Positions 34,951-44,506 of a DNA stretch of 64,000 nucleotides are shown here, one piece after another. Numbering within the stretch: position 1 is the first letter of the stretch; each line of letters begins with the position of its first letter. The stretch spans positions 917,173 through 981,172 of the forward strand of contig NZ_KQ758618.1 of the NCBI RefSeq assembly GCF_001457035.1. Direction: 5' to 3'. Below the pieces are notes generated by a model. The model saw only the letters and a program-made list of their open reading frames with translations. It had not been told where the DNA came from and ran no database searches. A program made the position numbers and the translations under genes. The stretch comes from Fictibacillus enclensis. GTDB lineage: Bacteria > Bacillota > Bacilli > Bacillales > Fictibacillaceae.

Positions 34951-35211
34951 GAAGAAGGCTGATATCCGTAATGGATTCAGCTTTTTGTGTGGCCGCGGTT
35001 AACCAGCATCTATTTGTTCATTTCTATTTTTTTGCTTAAAAATCCAAGAAATAGATTGTATCTCTGAATTATTGGTGTTATTATAGGATTTAAATTAAAT
35101 TAGTATAACACAATTAAGGGAAATAAATTAAAAGTATGACACATTTGTTGGGAAGGGGAGTAAAGCTTAGAAATTTGGTACACTCAAAACTCATAGGATA
35201 GGAGATTCAAA

Positions 35212-36030
35212 TTGGATACGAAGAAGATCGTCTATGTGGTTTCAGACTCAGTAGGGGAAACGGCAGAGCTGATGGTTAAAGCGGTCGCCGCTCAATTTAA
35301 TGGGGGAGATATTGAAATTCAAAATGTCTCTTTTATTGAAGATATCCAGGATTTGAAAAATGTAATCTCTGTCGCCAAATATCGAAACTCAGTGATTGCC
35401 TATACGATTGTGGTTCCTTTTTTGAAACAGTATCTTGACCAGCGGGCGCAAGAAGAAGGTATTATTGCCATTGACCTCATGAAGCCGCTCATGCATGCCT
35501 TCACCGAAAAATTTCATAAAGAGCCGGTTTATCAGCCGGGGTTGCTCCGGAAAATGGACGAGAACTATTTTCGAAGAGTGGAAGCCATCGAATTTGCTGT
35601 TAAATATGATGACGGACAGGATACACGCGGCCTTTCCCGTGCGGATATCGTCTTGATTGGTGTTTCCAGAACATCGAAAACGCCGCTTTCGATGTATTTG
35701 GCCAATAAAAGATTCAAGGTGGCTAACGTTCCGTTAGTGCCTGAGGTGGAGCCGCCGGAAGAAGTCTTTCACTTCAAAAAGAAATGTATAGGTTTAATTA
35801 TTACGCCGGATAAGCTGAATGAGATTCGGAAGGAACGTTTAAAGAATCTTGGGTTAACGGTAAGAGCCCATTACGCGAACTTTGAGAGGATCATGGAAGA
35901 ATTGGATTATGCCGAAAAAATCATGAAGAGAATTGGCTGCCCGGTGATTGATGTTTCCAATAAGGCGGTTGAAGAGACGGCAGATTTAATTTTGGCTATG
36001 TTAAAAAAGGAGAGGAGCTGGATATCATGA
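35212..36030 (+). CDS. Pyruvate,phosphate dikinase regulatory protein (DUF299 kinase/phosphorylase)
   Basis: 272 aa, TTG start after ATAGGAGA. N-terminal YVVSDSVGETAELMVKA and the ATP/ADP-binding P-loop in GVSRTSKTPLSMYLA are hallmarks of the DUF299 bifunctional regulator. It uses ADP to phosphorylate, and phosphate to dephosphorylate, a Thr next to the catalytic His of PPDK. It overlaps the ppdK start by 4 nt (ATGA), so the two are co-translated. Confidence 0.93.
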   Translation: MDTKKIVYVVSDSVGETAELMVKAVAAQFNGGDIEIQNVSFIEDIQDLKNVISVAKYRNSVIAYTIVVPFLKQYLDQRAQEEGIIAIDLMKPLMHAFTEKFHKEPVYQPGLLRKMDENYFRRVEAIEFAVKYDDGQDTRGLSRADIVLIGVSRTSKTPLSMYLANKRFKVANVPLVPEVEPPEEVFHFKKKCIGLIITPDKLNEIRKERLKNLGLTVRAHYANFERIMEELDYAEKIMKRIGCPVIDVSNKAVEETADLILAMLKKERSWIS

Positions 36031-38702
36031 CGCAATTCGTATATCTGTTTGATGAGGATGGGAAAAAAGGTAAAGAACTTTTAGGCGGAAAAGGGGCCAA
36101 CCTGGCAGAAATGACGCGTATTGGACTCCCGGTTCCTTACGGGTTCACCATATCAACGGAAGCGTGCAATACCTATTACCAGGCAGGGAAACGTCTGCCG
36201 TCCGAGATGAAAAAGCAAATCGAGACAGCCCTTCATCATCTTGAAGGAAGAACAGGAAAGAAATTAGGGGATACCAGAAATCCGCTTCTCGTTTCTGTGC
36301 GTTCTGGGGCGGTTCACTCGATGCCGGGGATGATGGATACCGTGCTGAATCTGGGCATGAACGATGAAACAGTAGAAGCAGTGGCGAGTCTCACTTACAA
36401 TCCGCGATTCGCGTATGATACATACCGCCGGTTCATTCAAATGTTCAGTGATGTTGTGCTTCATGTGGACGGTTTTTACTTTGAACAGTTGCTCGAAGAA
36501 GTCCGCATAGCAAAAGGATATACTACAGATCCTGAAATGACCGCGGAAGACTGGAAAGAAGTGATAGAAGGCTATAAGGAACTGGTTCGAAAACACGCCA
36601 AAAAAGACTTTCCGCAAGATCCTAAGGAACAGCTTCAATTGTCCATATCTGCTGTTTTTGATTCATGGAATAACCAACGTGCTTTTGTGTACCGCCGGCT
36701 TCATAAGATCCCGGATGACTTGGGTACTGCTGTCAATATACAAAGCATGGTATTCGGAAATATGGGCAATGATTCTGGTACCGGCGTTGCTTTTACAAGA
36801 AATCCTTCCACAGGTGAAGCAAAGATTTATGGCGAATATCTGATCAATGCCCAAGGAGAAGATGTGGTGGCTGGGATTCGGACACCGCAGCCGATTGCAG
36901 CCATGGAAACGGCTATGCCTAAAGTGTATCAGCAGTTTGCAGAAACATGCCATTTGCTTGAGTCTCATTATAAGGATATGCAGGACATTGAGTTTACCGT
37001 CGAGCGGGGAAAGCTCTTCATCCTGCAAACACGGACAGGAAAGCGGACTGCACAGGCGGCCATTCGAATTGCGGCGGAACTGGTTAAAGAAAGCATCATA
37101 GATAAAAAAGAAGCGATTTTGCGCATTGAACCAGAACAGCTGAATCAGTTGCTGCACCGCCGTCTGGATGATGCCAAGGAAAGAAATGTCATGGCAAAAG
37201 GCCTTCCCGCATCTCCAGGTGCGGCTACGGGCCAAGTGGTATTTGATGCAGATGAAGCCGAAAGAATGGCGAAAGACGGTAAAAAGGTGATTCTTGTCCG
37301 TCCGGAAACGACACCGGATGATATTCATGGAATCGTGGCGGCAGAGGCAACGGTTACCAGCCGTGGCGGGATGACCAGTCATGCGGCAGTGGTGGCCAGG
37401 GGAATGGGAAAAGCCTGTATATGTGGATGTGAAGCCTTATCGATTAACCTGAAATTACAGCAGATTGCTGTAGCAGGAACGATAATTGAAAAAGGCGATG
37501 TAATTACCATTGACGGGTCAACAGGTGAGATTATGAATGGTGAAATTCCGATGATTGATCCGGAACTTTCGGAAGAATTTCAATTGCTTCTTACTTGGGC
37601 AGATGAGGAGAGAACATTGGGTGTACGAGCCAATGCGGATAATCCTGAAGATGCCCAAAAAGCATTGGAATTTGGCGCGGGAGGCATCGGGCTTTGCCGC
37701 ACCGAGCATATGTTTATGGATAGTGCAAGAATACCGGTTGTTCAGGAAATGATACTCGCAGAAACCTTTGATGAGCGAATGGAAGCTCTTGATCAGCTGC
37801 TGGTTATGCAACAGGAAGATTTTGAACTCATTTTTGAAGCGATGAAGGGATTGCCGGTGACCATTCGGCTGCTTGATCCGCCGCTTCATGAATTTTTGCC
37901 AGACAAGGAAGAACTTCTTGTAGAGGTTACGAAGCTACAACTATCCAGTTCCTTTTCAGAAGAATTATTGGAAAAAGAACGATTGCTTCGAAATGTTCGT
38001 AAATTGGATGAATGCAATCCAATGCTTGGGCATCGAGGCTGCAGACTGGGCATGATTTTTCCCGAGATTTATGAAATGCAGGTTAAAGCGATTTTTTACG
38101 CGATATGCAACCTGAGGGATAAGGGGATGGATGCCGCCCCTGAGATCATGATCCCTTTGGTAGGCCATGTAAATGAATTAAAAGAGATGAGACAATTGGT
38201 GATCGGTACAGCTATGGAAATTGAGCAAGAAGCAGGGCAGGAATTTAATTATCAGATTGGGACAATGATTGAAGTGCCTCGGGCAGCGTTAACCGCAGAT
38301 CAAATTGCCAAGGAAGCTGACTTTTTCTCCTTTGGTACCAATGACCTTACCCAAACAACCTTTGGCTACAGCCGGGATGATGCGGAAGGCAAGTTTCTTT
38401 CTACTTATATCGAAAATAAGGTACTGCCTGAAAATCCTTTTGCCACTCTCGATCAGGAAGGCGTTGGTAAACTTGTAGAACTGGGTGTCAGACTGGGACG
38501 GGAAACGAAGCCGGGGTTAAAAACAGGAATTTGCGGTGAGCATGGAGGGGAAAAAGAGTCCATTCGTTTTTGTCATGAGACAGGACTTGATTATGTCAGC
38601 TGTTCACCATACCGTGTGCCGCTGGCCCGTCTTGCAGCAGCTCATGCCGCAATAAAACAGGCACAAAAACAGGGGGAAAGCAGGGAACTTCAACTGCACT
38701 AA
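36027..38702 (+). CDS. ppdK: Pyruvate,phosphate dikinase
   Basis: 891 aa. It has an N-terminal ATP-grasp domain (GGKGANLAEM, VRSGAVHSMPGMMDTVLNLG), a swivelling phosphohistidine domain with GGMTSHAAVVARGMGKACICG (catalytic His452; the regulated Thr is residue 450) and a PEP/pyruvate barrel (GLCRTEHMF, LGHRGCRLGM, FGTNDLTQ, GICGEHGG). It interconverts pyruvate + ATP + Pi and PEP + AMP + PPi, giving a gluconeogenic or PPi-saving link at the PEP-pyruvate node. GGAGAGGAG lies before the ATG. A strong terminator follows. Confidence 0.97.
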   Translation: MTQFVYLFDEDGKKGKELLGGKGANLAEMTRIGLPVPYGFTISTEACNTYYQAGKRLPSEMKKQIETALHHLEGRTGKKLGDTRNPLLVSVRSGAVHSMPGMMDTVLNLGMNDETVEAVASLTYNPRFAYDTYRRFIQMFSDVVLHVDGFYFEQLLEEVRIAKGYTTDPEMTAEDWKEVIEGYKELVRKHAKKDFPQDPKEQLQLSISAVFDSWNNQRAFVYRRLHKIPDDLGTAVNIQSMVFGNMGNDSGTGVAFTRNPSTGEAKIYGEYLINAQGEDVVAGIRTPQPIAAMETAMPKVYQQFAETCHLLESHYKDMQDIEFTVERGKLFILQTRTGKRTAQAAIRIAAELVKESIIDKKEAILRIEPEQLNQLLHRRLDDAKERNVMAKGLPASPGAATGQVVFDADEAERMAKDGKKVILVRPETTPDDIHGIVAAEATVTSRGGMTSHAAVVARGMGKACICGCEALSINLKLQQIAVAGTIIEKGDVITIDGSTGEIMNGEIPMIDPELSEEFQLLLTWADEERTLGVRANADNPEDAQKALEFGAGGIGLCRTEHMFMDSARIPVVQEMILAETFDERMEALDQLLVMQQEDFELIFEAMKGLPVTIRLLDPPLHEFLPDKEELLVEVTKLQLSSSFSEELLEKERLLRNVRKLDECNPMLGHRGCRLGMIFPEIYEMQVKAIFYAICNLRDKGMDAAPEIMIPLVGHVNELKEMRQLVIGTAMEIEQEAGQEFNYQIGTMIEVPRAALTADQIAKEADFFSFGTNDLTQTTFGYSRDDAEGKFLSTYIENKVLPENPFATLDQEGVGKLVELGVRLGRETKPGLKTGICGEHGGEKESIRFCHETGLDYVSCSPYRVPLARLAAAHAAIKQAQKQGESRELQLH

Positions 38703-38704
38703 TA

Positions 38705-38740
38705 AGAGAAGCTGTCCGATTCGGACAGCTTCTTACTTTT
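38705..38740 (+). terminator. Intrinsic terminator after ppdK
   Basis: AGAAGCTGTCCGA pairs with TCGGACAGCTTCT with almost no loop, followed by TACTTTT. Confidence 0.88.
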
Positions 38741-38769
38741 CATGTATCACGCAGCTGACTCTATAAAAC

Positions 38770-38913
38770 TTACAATTTATAATAAACCTTAGCATCACTT
38801 TTACTGTTGTGCTGGACATGTTCATCATCTGATTGAATCCCAGCCCCGATCCAGACACCGATAATGACAAAAAAGGCAATGAGTGGTGAAAGAATGGGTT
38901 TTTTTCTATCCAT
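38770..38913 (-). CDS. Small single-pass membrane protein (47 aa)
   Basis: Minus-strand ORF starting with ATG 38913, with AGGAGG 7 nt upstream. The peptide has a basic start (MDRKKPILSP), one hydrophobic helix (LIAFFVIIGVWIGAGI, residues 11-26) and a hydrophilic tail with His and Lys. No family recognised; the orientation would be N-in, C-out or a cleaved signal. A credible small gene because of the ribosome site and the clean helix. Confidence 0.6.
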   Translation of the reverse strand: MDRKKPILSPLIAFFVIIGVWIGAGIQSDDEHVQHNSKSDAKVYYKL

Positions 38914-39009
38914 CTTGCATCCTCCTTTTTTCCATTTTTGATAGGTTTCCCTGATGAACAGCTCTCGTAAACACGTTGAAGGATATTTTAATATTTCATA
39001 TGTTGAAGG

Positions 39010-39035
39010 GTTTAAAGGACCATCGATTGGGGAAG
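39010..39035 (+). promoter_or_regulatory. SigB-like promoter before the SDR gene
   Basis: GTTTAA (39010-39015), 14 bp, then GGGAAG (39030-39035), one mismatch from the general-stress consensus GGGWAW. It lies about 95 bp before the SDR start; B. subtilis homologs of this SDR group are general-stress proteins. Confidence 0.55.
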
Positions 39036-39129
39036 TCCAAAAAGGTATATTTATACAGAATGATAATACTGACTTGTGTTGTTTTACTGTATAAATGCTA
39101 GTGACCTATCTACCTAAGGAGCGATGATG

Positions 39130-40014
39130 ATGTCCAAACCAGTAAATCCTTTAACACAATATTTTAATGAAGATTATCCCAAACAATACCAGGATCCACC
39201 TGCGGTTCAGGGTCAAATGAGTCCGCTTCCTGACTGCGGAGAAAAAAGCTACAAAGGTTCAGGAAGGCTGTCAGGGAGGAAAGCGCTGGTTACCGGGGGA
39301 GATTCAGGGATTGGCCGAGCAGCAGCCATTGCTTATGCCCGGGAAGGGGCGGATGTTGCCGTCAATTATTTGCCTGAGGAACAATCTGATGCAGAGGAAG
39401 TCAAACAGCTCATTGAAGCAGAAGGCCGAAAAGCTGTGCTATTGCCTGGTGACTTGAGTGATGAAGCGTTTTGTGAGGAATTGATTAAGGAGTCTTACTC
39501 AGCTTTAGATGGATTGGATATTCTGGCGCTCGTTGCAGGAAAACAGCAGGCAGTTGAAAATATCCAAGACCTGTCCACTGAGCAACTTCGGAAAACCTTT
39601 GAAGTGAACGTATTCTCCTTGTACTGGACGGTGAAGGCGGCGTTGCCGTATCTTCCGGAGGGTGCGTCCATCATTACTACCACATCAGTACAGGGCTATA
39701 ACCCAAGTCCAAACCTGCTGGATTATGCAGCTACCAAATTTGCGATTAATGGGTTCAGCCGGGGACTGGCCAAGCAGTTGGCCCCAAAGGGAATTCGCGT
39801 GAATTCAGTAGCGCCCGGCCCGATCTGGACGCCGCTTCAGATTTCCGGAGGACAGCCCGGAGAAGCTATCCCGACGTTCGGTCAGGATACGCCATTAAAG
39901 CGTGCCGGGCAACCGGTTGAACTGGCTGGTGTTTACGTGTTCCTGGCTTCCAATGAATCCAGTTACGTAACCGCTCAAACGTATGGAATTACAGGTGGTA
40001 TTGAATTAGCCTAA
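39130..40014 (+). CDS. Short-chain dehydrogenase/reductase, general-stress (YdaD/YhdF-like)
   Basis: 294 aa from ATG 39130; three ATGs in a row follow AAGGAG at 39116-39121 and the third has the best spacing. The long N-terminal extension ([20 protein letters not shown]) before the Rossmann motif [13 protein letters not shown] is typical of the YdaD/YhdF group. The catalytic site is Ser in [11 protein letters not shown] with YAATK, and the C-terminus is GGIELA. NAD(P)-dependent, substrate unknown. A SigB-like promoter lies upstream. Confidence 0.9.
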   Translation: MSKPVNPLTQYFNEDYPKQYQDPPAVQGQMSPLPDCGEKSYKGSGRLSGRKALVTGGDSGIGRAAAIAYAREGADVAVNYLPEEQSDAEEVKQLIEAEGRKAVLLPGDLSDEAFCEELIKESYSALDGLDILALVAGKQQAVENIQDLSTEQLRKTFEVNVFSLYWTVKAALPYLPEGASIITTTSVQGYNPSPNLLDYAATKFAINGFSRGLAKQLAPKGIRVNSVAPGPIWTPLQISGGQPGEAIPTFGQDTPLKRAGQPVELAGVYVFLASNESSYVTAQTYGITGGIELA

Positions 40015-40037
40015 GAATATAATCCTGGAGTGAGTAG

Positions 40038-40068
40038 GAGACTGCTATCTTTTTAGCAGTCTTTTTTC
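40038..40068 (+). terminator. Intrinsic terminator after the SDR gene
   Basis: AGACTGCT (40039-40046) pairs with AGCAGTCT (40055-40062), then TTTTTCTTTT. Confidence 0.82.
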
Positions 40069-40208
40069 TTTTGTCTTTTCTAGGCAATTCGATAGAATGA
40101 TTTGGAAAATTGAAAATATTGACCTATTTAGATTTGCTTCTTATTCGCTTATAGTATGAAACCGAAAACACCATGTCCTTAACAGAAGTAACTTCTATGG
40201 GAGTCGTT

Positions 40209-40454
40209 ATGTTGAAAACCAAACTGGAACGTGTACGCTTAACACTGCGACATAAAATCGAGGCCATTGTTCATCGCATCATGAGTTGGATGCAGTTTCA
40301 CCCTTAGATAAGGGCACTTTATTCTATCCTCTCTTGGATCTCACTCCTGCTCTTTATTTTAAGTTTATTTTTCATTAAAGATTCCCGCATCATGTTTGTT
40401 CAGTTTCTTTGGTCATTTTATCTTTTATTTACTAAATGGCGTGGTTTAACCTGA
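40209..40454 (+). pseudogene. Small membrane-protein ORF interrupted by an in-frame TAG
   Basis: ATG 40209 (weak GGGAG upstream; an in-frame ATG at 40197 is also possible) opens a basic 32-residue stretch, LKTKLERVRLTLRHKIEAIV, ending at TAG 40305-40307. The same frame then runs 48 more codons with a clear transmembrane helix (SILSWISLLLFILSLFF) and a second hydrophobic patch to TGA 40452-40454. The whole would be about 81 residues. Either a nonsense-mutated gene or only the first 32 codons are used. Family unknown. Confidence 0.4.
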
Positions 40455-40598
40455 GCAAGGCACCTTTATTTCTTTAGATCCTGATCCTGGAGATGATTAT
40501 ATTTTCACGCAAAATGGATAATGTTTCTTCTAATAATTACCGAAAAATGAATAGTATTTTTTAAGTGTGTAAACCCTTAATAAAAGAGGTGTATCTAA

Positions 40599-40700
40599 TT
40601 GGAAAGAACAGTTACCAATTTATCATTTGCAGATTATTCAAGTAGTATCATGAGGGATGGTAATGGTGTTTCAAATATTTACGAAATTACATGTATGTAA
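40599..40700 (+). CDS. Possible 33-aa ORF upstream of the MHS transporter
   Basis: TTG 40599 preceded by AAAGAGGTG opens a 33-residue hydrophilic peptide beginning MERTVTNLSF. It ends 114 bp before the transporter. The weak start and unknown family make this doubtful; it could be a leader ORF or chance. Confidence 0.25.
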   Translation: MERTVTNLSFADYSSSIMRDGNGVSNIYEITCM

Positions 40701-40814
40701 TCATTTTTGTGAAAATGATACTTATGCTTTTGTATTACTTATGAAGCAAGCCTAAAGTTTGATTTTGTTTCTCATTTTTGTATAATCATATACTGCGGAG
40801 GTGACATACTACTA

Positions 40815-42221
40815 ATGAAGTTTAACAAGAAAAAAATTAATGTTGTCGATATAAAAAAAGCGAGAAAAAGTGTGTTTGCCACTGGTGTAGGAAACGCAAT
40901 GGAATGGTATGACTTTGGTTTATATTCCTATCTAGCGGTTATTATTAGTCAGAACTTTTTTAGTGCTGTTAAGAATGACGAGCTAAAATTAGTGTTTACA
41001 TTTGCCACTTTTGCGATTGCATTTTTAATGCGCCCCTTAGGAGGTATTATATTCGGAAGGATCGGAGATAAGTTAGGGAGAAAAGTTGTTCTAACAACCA
41101 CCATTATTTTGATGGCTTTATCCACATTATTAATCGGTTTATTACCTACATATGATCAAATTGGTATTTGGGCTCCGATTTTATTATTAATAGCAAGGAT
41201 TATTCAAGGGTTTTCAACTGGCGGTGAATACGCTGGTGCAATGGTTTATATCGCTGAATCTTCTCCAGACAATAAGCGTAATGTGCTTGGAAGTGGATTG
41301 GAAATTGGTACTCTCACTGGATATATACTGGCTTCATTGCTGGCTAGTTTGCTGTTTCTACTTCTATCTGATGATCAGATGGCCTCTTGGGGTTGGAGAA
41401 TCCCGTTTTTACTTGGTTTACCTTTAGGTCTAATCGGTTTTTATTTAAGAAGCAGTTTAGGGGAAACACCAATCTTTGAAAATGAACTTGCTGATTCTGA
41501 TGAAGAGGCTGAAGAAGAAAGCTTCTTCACCATTTTAAAAAATCACAAAAGGGATGTTTTCGTATGTTTTGTAGCTGTGGCCTTCTTTAATATTACAAAC
41601 TACATGCTATTATCGTACATGCCGTCTTATTTAAATGAAATAATAGGGTTGTCTAACACTGTAGGAACCGTATTAATTACAGTTATCATGATTCTTATGG
41701 TGCCGCTTGCTTTCATGTTTGGAAAGCTTAGTGATAAAATTGGAAACAAGGCTGTTTTCTTATTTGGTTTAGGAGGCTTAACCCTACTGTCTGTTTTTTG
41801 TTTTTATTTAATAAACTTGAATACTTTAGTCTTTATATCGATAGGTATACTGATCCTAGGTTTTCTACTCGCATCTTATGAAGGAACCATGCCTGGAACC
41901 TTACCGACAATGTTTTATACAGATATTCGCTATCGAACATTAGCTGTTACTTTTAATGTCTCTGTTTCACTATTTGGTGGAACGACTCCACTAGTTGCCA
42001 CATGGCTAGTTCACGAAACAGGGAATAACTTAGCACCTGCATTCTATTTAACCATTGTAAGTATTATTGGATTTTTAGTTATTTTATTCTTTTTCACTAA
42101 CACAGCAGGAAAATCTCTCAAGGGTTCTTACCCGACAGTTGCTTCTAAGTCTGAGTTCAATGAAGCTGTTGAAAATCCAAAAGATGCTTTATGGTGGCAT
42201 ACCGAACAAACCGAGAAATAA
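40815..42221 (+). CDS. MFS transporter, metabolite:H+ symporter (MHS) family
   Basis: 468 aa, 12 transmembrane helices. The MHS signature [15 protein letters not shown] at the first helix, then [18 protein letters not shown] and [20 protein letters not shown], match ProP/KgtP/CitA-type symporters. Substrates of the family include betaine, proline, oxoglutarate and citrate; this one cannot be chosen from sequence. A long acidic central loop ([11 protein letters not shown]) is present. GCGGAGGTGA precedes the ATG. Codon use here is more AT-rich than in the first 39 kb. Confidence 0.88.
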   Translation: MKFNKKKINVVDIKKARKSVFATGVGNAMEWYDFGLYSYLAVIISQNFFSAVKNDELKLVFTFATFAIAFLMRPLGGIIFGRIGDKLGRKVVLTTTIILMALSTLLIGLLPTYDQIGIWAPILLLIARIIQGFSTGGEYAGAMVYIAESSPDNKRNVLGSGLEIGTLTGYILASLLASLLFLLLSDDQMASWGWRIPFLLGLPLGLIGFYLRSSLGETPIFENELADSDEEAEEESFFTILKNHKRDVFVCFVAVAFFNITNYMLLSYMPSYLNEIIGLSNTVGTVLITVIMILMVPLAFMFGKLSDKIGNKAVFLFGLGGLTLLSVFCFYLINLNTLVFISIGILILGFLLASYEGTMPGTLPTMFYTDIRYRTLAVTFNVSVSLFGGTTPLVATWLVHETGNNLAPAFYLTIVSIIGFLVILFFFTNTAGKSLKGSYPTVASKSEFNEAVENPKDALWWHTEQTEK

Positions 42222-42258
42222 AAAGCATAATAGGAAGCAACTAAGTGTTGGTATAAGA

Positions 42259-42293
42259 AAATGGCTGTTCGCTCCTGAACAGTCTTTTTTTGT
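42259..42293 (+). terminator. Intrinsic terminator after the MHS transporter
   Basis: GGCTGTTC (42263-42270) pairs with GAACAGTC (42277-42284) including a G-U pair, then seven T residues. Confidence 0.8.
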
Positions 42294-42410
42294 GTGCCCG
42301 GCATGAAGCCAGAGCTAGATAAATTACAATCAATTATTTTTCATTAATTGACTGAAAATTCAAACTGTATATGATATTATAAGATAAAAATATCTGTTGG
42401 AGAAGTATAT

Positions 42411-43634
42411 ATGAGGAAAGTTGGACAGCTTTCATTAATTTCACTTTCAATTGCTTTTACCACTTATCAAAAAATATGGAGCGGTCACCCTTTTTGGACC
42501 TTTGATTTTTTCCTTTTCACATTCATTGCCTGGCTCATTGGCTGGCATTATGACAAAATACGGGAATTTGCAAAACAATCAAAGGCTAATGAAGAAGGTT
42601 ACAAACTTCTTATCGATACTTTGCCAGAATCTATTTTGATTCACCAAAATGGAAAAATACTGTACTTAAACCAGCCCTTTCTTCAACTAATAAATCTGAG
42701 TAGCATGGATGTAGCAATTGGTAATGAGTTGAATAATTTTGTGGGGCCCCCCCTAACCAAACAATTGTTGAACGCAATCCTACTAGAAGAAAGTAAATCT
42801 AAACCAGTTGATATAGAAATAAAGAGTAAAAATGGCATGGCTTGTTTTTACGAGGTAAGCTCATATGATATTAAGTATGGAAATAAAGACGTCAGTCTGA
42901 CTGTTATTAAAGATATAACTTTAAAAAAAGAAGAGATACGAATTCTTTTACAAAGATCAGAAGCATTGGCGCTGTTGGGACAAATGGCTGCAGGCATTGC
43001 TCATGAAATACGAAATCCTTTAACTTCTATATCGGGATTCATTCAATTATTACAAGTGAACCAGCATGAGAACCAATATATAGCGATCGTGGAAAGTGAA
43101 CTTGAACGAATAAATAATATAGTCGGCGATTTTTTACATCTATCAAAGCCAAAGGAAGTTGACTTAAAAGAACAAAATATAGAACATGTATTGAAAGAAG
43201 TTATTGCATTATTGAATTTAAAGACGGAAAATCACAACATTCAAATTACAGAAGAATATGAATCAGATTTGCCTGATTTTTATCTTGATAAGAATCAAAT
43301 GAAGCAAGTTTTTCTTAATCTTTTAAAGAATTCAATGGAGGCAATGCCTAATGGTGGTCAGATAATGATTGTAGTTAGTAGAATGCATCCTGAACAAGTT
43401 TTGATAACTATCAAAGATGAGGGAGTCGGTATTCCAAAGGAACAACTCCCCATTTTGGGACAGCCTTTTATTACGACAAAAGAGAATGGTACCGGGTTAG
43501 GATTGCTGATATGTTACAAGATAATTGAATCACATAAAGGAACTCTTAAAGTAGACAGTAAGGTCAATCAAGGAACCACAGTAAGCATTAGTATGCCAAT
43601 ATCCATTATCAATGAAAGAAAACTAAATGTGTAA
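42411..43634 (+). CDS. PAS-domain sensor histidine kinase (sporulation-kinase-like), orphan
   Basis: 407 aa. Two short hydrophobic N-terminal segments (about residues 8-20 and 28-46) lead to a PAS domain (LIDTLPESILIHQNGKILYLN), a HisKA dimerisation helix with the phospho-accepting His in GIAHEIRNPLTSISGF, and an HATPase domain (N box LLKNSMEAM, DEGVGIP, GTGLGL). This layout resembles the Bacillus Kin kinases feeding Spo0F. No response regulator is adjacent, so it probably signals to a regulator elsewhere. GGAGAAG precedes the ATG. Confidence 0.88.
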   Translation: MRKVGQLSLISLSIAFTTYQKIWSGHPFWTFDFFLFTFIAWLIGWHYDKIREFAKQSKANEEGYKLLIDTLPESILIHQNGKILYLNQPFLQLINLSSMDVAIGNELNNFVGPPLTKQLLNAILLEESKSKPVDIEIKSKNGMACFYEVSSYDIKYGNKDVSLTVIKDITLKKEEIRILLQRSEALALLGQMAAGIAHEIRNPLTSISGFIQLLQVNQHENQYIAIVESELERINNIVGDFLHLSKPKEVDLKEQNIEHVLKEVIALLNLKTENHNIQITEEYESDLPDFYLDKNQMKQVFLNLLKNSMEAMPNGGQIMIVVSRMHPEQVLITIKDEGVGIPKEQLPILGQPFITTKENGTGLGLLICYKIIESHKGTLKVDSKVNQGTTVSISMPISIINERKLNV

Positions 43635-43707
43635 TTTACAAACACAATTTTACTTCCGTAAACGAAAGCATAAATGAATGAAAAATGTTATTCGAATTAT
43701 GAATTTA

Positions 43708-43746
43708 TAAGGTAAGAGCACATTTATTATGCTCTTACCTTTTTTG
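43708..43746 (+). terminator. Intrinsic terminator after the PAS kinase
   Basis: GGTAAGAGCA (43711-43720) pairs with TGCTCTTACC (43730-43739), then six T residues. Confidence 0.9.
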
Positions 43747-43877
43747 TCAAGTTAATTTTTAATTATCCTTCTTTCCAAAAGAATCTATCTCTATTGGTAA
43801 AAAGAAGGAAGCTTCAGTGTTAAGTAAAGAAATCTCCCCTGTATCCGTGTGCAAGAGAGATTAATTGGAACTGCTTT

Positions 43878-44271
43878 TTATAAGTTAAAGATATTACTTC
43901 TGTTCAAATCCAGTCCTATGTTCTCGAAAAATACAAGTCTATTTCCGAAAGGATCGCCAATACGAATCTCCCGTGTATTCCATGGAGTGTTCTCAATGCC
44001 TGGGCGGGCATATTTGTATTTTTGTGATAACAGGTTGGTATGTAGCAGCTCCAAGTTTTCAACTTCAATTCTGAGGGCAGCCCCGGGGCAACAGGTCTCC
44101 ATGATGCTCAGAAAGATGAATCACACAGTTGTTATATGCAATTTGCATATACAATGGCAAACCATCTTCGAAACGATGCTCCCAATCGACCTTAAAACCT
44201 AAAAAGGTTAGATAAAATTCCCTGGCTTTTTCCTCGACAAACATACGGAGAATGGGGATGGGGCTTTTCAT
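43878..44271 (-). pseudogene. VOC/glyoxalase-superfamily protein with a frameshift
   Basis: From ATG 44271 the frame encodes PIPILRMFVEEKAREFYLTF through VIHLSEHHGD and then derails. Skipping one base near 44095 restores CCPGAALRIEVENLELLHTN and continues to KYKYARPGIENTPWNTREI, GDPFGNRLVFFEN and the stop at 43878. The joined ~130 residues are a complete bleomycin-resistance/VOC-type domain. The break is one extra C in the minus-strand GACCTGTTGC. There is no strong ribosome site. It is a recent pseudogene, or a sequencing error in an intact gene. Confidence 0.75.
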
Positions 44272-44437
44272 GGTTAGGGGTGAATGGCTCAGTTGAAATA
44301 ACTCCTCTTCTAAAATAAAAATATATTATGGATTAATTATACATGTTTTATAATGCTGGCAATCTGTAGCACTTTGATGAAACGAAGAATGGTCAAAAAA
44401 AGACACCTCATCAAATGTTTGGACATGTTCCTAATTG

Positions 44438-44459
44438 GTTCTTCACAAGTTCTTCATAA
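44438..44459. promoter_or_regulatory. Direct repeats upstream of the YdhK-type lipoprotein gene
   Basis: GTTCTTCACAA (44438-44448) is followed immediately by GTTCTTCATAA (44449-44459), identical at 10 of 11 positions. An 11-bp tandem array is the usual footprint of a dimer of OmpR/PhoP-type response regulators; such a regulator is encoded 700 bp downstream. Confidence 0.6.
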
Positions 44460-44506
44460 CTGCTTTCTATTATGAAAGCAGCATGAATCATAAGGAGGAA
44501 GACAGC

